From assembly GCF_001542625.1 (NCBI RefSeq), contig NZ_CP016279.1, positions 248,001 to 312,000 of the forward strand: 64,000 nt of DNA, written 5' to 3'. Position 1 is the first letter of the stretch; the number at the start of each line of letters is the position of its first letter. Origin of the DNA: Streptomyces griseochromogenes (GTDB lineage: Bacteria; Actinomycetota; Actinomycetes; Streptomycetales; Streptomycetaceae). Of this stretch, positions 63,060 to 64,000 are shown piece by piece. The notes beneath the pieces are model-generated. The model made no database searches. It was not told the DNA's origin and worked only from the letters and a program-made list of their open reading frames with translations. The translations under genes and the position numbers were made by a program.

Positions 63060-64000
63060 GTGCCTACGCACACGACGACGCCGCGCGTCCCGCGGTCAGG
63101 CCCCCGGGGTGAGGCCCTTCCACCGGGGCCGCCGGGAGACATCGACATGGCGGTGATGCGGGAGTCGCCGCTCGCCTTCATCACCGAACTGGCCCGCACC
63201 TACGGCGGGATCACCCGTCACCGGGCCGACGGCGAGACCGTCTACCTGCTCAACACCCCTGAGTACGCCCGTCATGTACTCAAGGACAACGGCGCCAACT
63301 ACACCAAGGAGGGCACCCCGGACGACGCGATGCTGCGTCCGCTGCTCGGAAACGGGCTCCTGACCAGCAACGGCGACGACTGGGCCCGCCAGCGCCAGCT
63401 GACCGCCCCGGCCTTCAGGCCCAGCTCGGTCAGGACCTTCGACGGTATCGTCACCGACGCCACCTCCGGCATGCTGGAGCGCTGGCGCCCGGCGATCGAG
63501 ACCGGCACCCCGCTCGCGGTGGACGATCACCTCACCGCGCTCACTCTGGGCATTCTCACCCGAGCCATCCTCGGCGCCGACCTCGACGGCATCGGTGAGG
63601 GCTTCGGGCGTGCGGTGGACGCCGTCAACCGGTGCATCGGCCACTACGTGCCCGACCCGGACCCCGACCCGGCGGACACCGCACGCCGGTTCGCGGGCTT
63701 CAGCCGCGCGCGGGCCTTCCTGGACATGGTGACCCGCACGCTGATCGCCTCACGGCGTGCCGCGGGGCCGTCGGCGCCCGGCTCCGGTCCCGGCCATGCC
63801 GGAAACCTGCTGGACACCATGATGTCCGCCGGCCACCTGGTCTCCGACGAGGATCTGCGCGACCAGGTGCTGACCGTCGTCATGGCCGGGCATGAGACCA
63901 CCGCCAAGTCCCTGACCTGGACGCTCCATCTGCTGGACCGGCACCCGCACGAGGCGGCGAAGGTCCGCGAGGAGGTCGACCGGGTGCTCGGCGGCCGTCC
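63060..64000 (+). CDS. Cytochrome P450 (partial, runs off the window)
   Basis: At least 313 residues. The I helix is canonical (VVMAGHETTAKSLTWTL). Family segments such as YGGITRHRADGETVYLLNTPEYARHVLKDN and GLLTSNGDDWARQRQLTAPAFRPSSVR suggest the CYP102/CYP4-like branch. The heme Cys region lies beyond the window end. GGAGG lies 11 bases before the chosen GTG; in-frame starts at 63030 (ATG), 63048 (GTG) and 63147 (ATG) are alternatives. It is divergent from the precursor across the TACGTA array, so probably part of the same pathway. Confidence 0.88.
   Translation, partial: MPTHTTTPRVPRSGPRGEALPPGPPGDIDMAVMRESPLAFITELARTYGGITRHRADGETVYLLNTPEYARHVLKDNGANYTKEGTPDDAMLRPLLGNGLLTSNGDDWARQRQLTAPAFRPSSVRTFDGIVTDATSGMLERWRPAIETGTPLAVDDHLTALTLGILTRAILGADLDGIGEGFGRAVDAVNRCIGHYVPDPDPDPADTARRFAGFSRARAFLDMVTRTLIASRRAAGPSAPGSGPGHAGNLLDTMMSAGHLVSDEDLRDQVLTVVMAGHETTAKSLTWTLHLLDRHPHEAAKVREEVDRVLGGR

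Overview
The window is high-GC DNA with GTG/TTG starts, ATGA/GTGA stop-start overlaps and gene families typical of actinomycetes. It is almost certainly chromosomal Streptomyces or a close relative. No rRNA, tRNA, CRISPR array, insertion sequence or integrase was recognised.

Bases 1-16.7 kb are mostly ordinary chromosome: a DUF1877-like protein; a wall/polysaccharide operon (membrane-anchored repeat protein, deacetylase-glycosyltransferase fusion, bifunctional penicillin-binding protein); a methyltransferase; three tiny overlapping genes divergent from a short GntR regulator; an internally deleted aminoglycoside-phosphotransferase-like pseudogene; cutA; a secreted S53 peptidase; a TrmB-like regulator; an ECF41-type sigma factor beside a flavin oxidoreductase; a bleomycin-hydrolase-family peptidase; and a HEAT-repeat protein.

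Bases 16.8-34.0 kb are a thiopeptide cluster. The 57-residue precursor ends in STNCFCYICCSCSSN, which from memory is the core of GE37468, a 29-membered EF-Tu inhibitor whose Ile8 is oxidised to a hydroxyproline by the P450 GetJ. A perfect hairpin separates the precursor from an ABC exporter. A tightly overlapping operon follows: glutamylating dehydratase, elimination protein, pyridine synthase, azoline dehydrogenase, RRE/ThiF-like protein, YcaO cyclodehydratase, P450, a second divergent dehydrogenase-like protein, TetR regulator and M20 amidohydrolase. It ends at a strong terminator.

Bases 34.0-37.2 kb are a spacer: SnoaL-like protein and quinone oxidoreductase divergent from a LysR regulator, a DUF4097 remnant and a YCII protein.

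Bases 37.3-64.0 kb (running off the window) look like a second, different RiPP cluster and the main point of interest. Its precursor (62331-62699, minus strand) has a nitrile-hydratase-type leader, a Gly-Gly site and the core NSCCCPCCCCT. Nearby are a fused ThiF-YcaO cyclodehydratase, a SagB-type dehydrogenase, a C39 peptidase-exporter, a second NHLM exporter and an HlyD adaptor. The precursor's own operon adds an ABC exporter, P450, amine-oxidase-like flavoprotein, Rieske oxygenase and alpha/beta hydrolase. An O-carbamoyltransferase, a degenerate HPr-kinase-like protein, two LuxR-type regulators and another P450 complete it. Three promoter regions share clustered TACGTA motifs, four repeat units of which (exact or one-base variants) are phased every 12 bp, suggesting one regulon. 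I do not recognise this cluster's product; a heavily tailored polythiazole peptide is the best inference.
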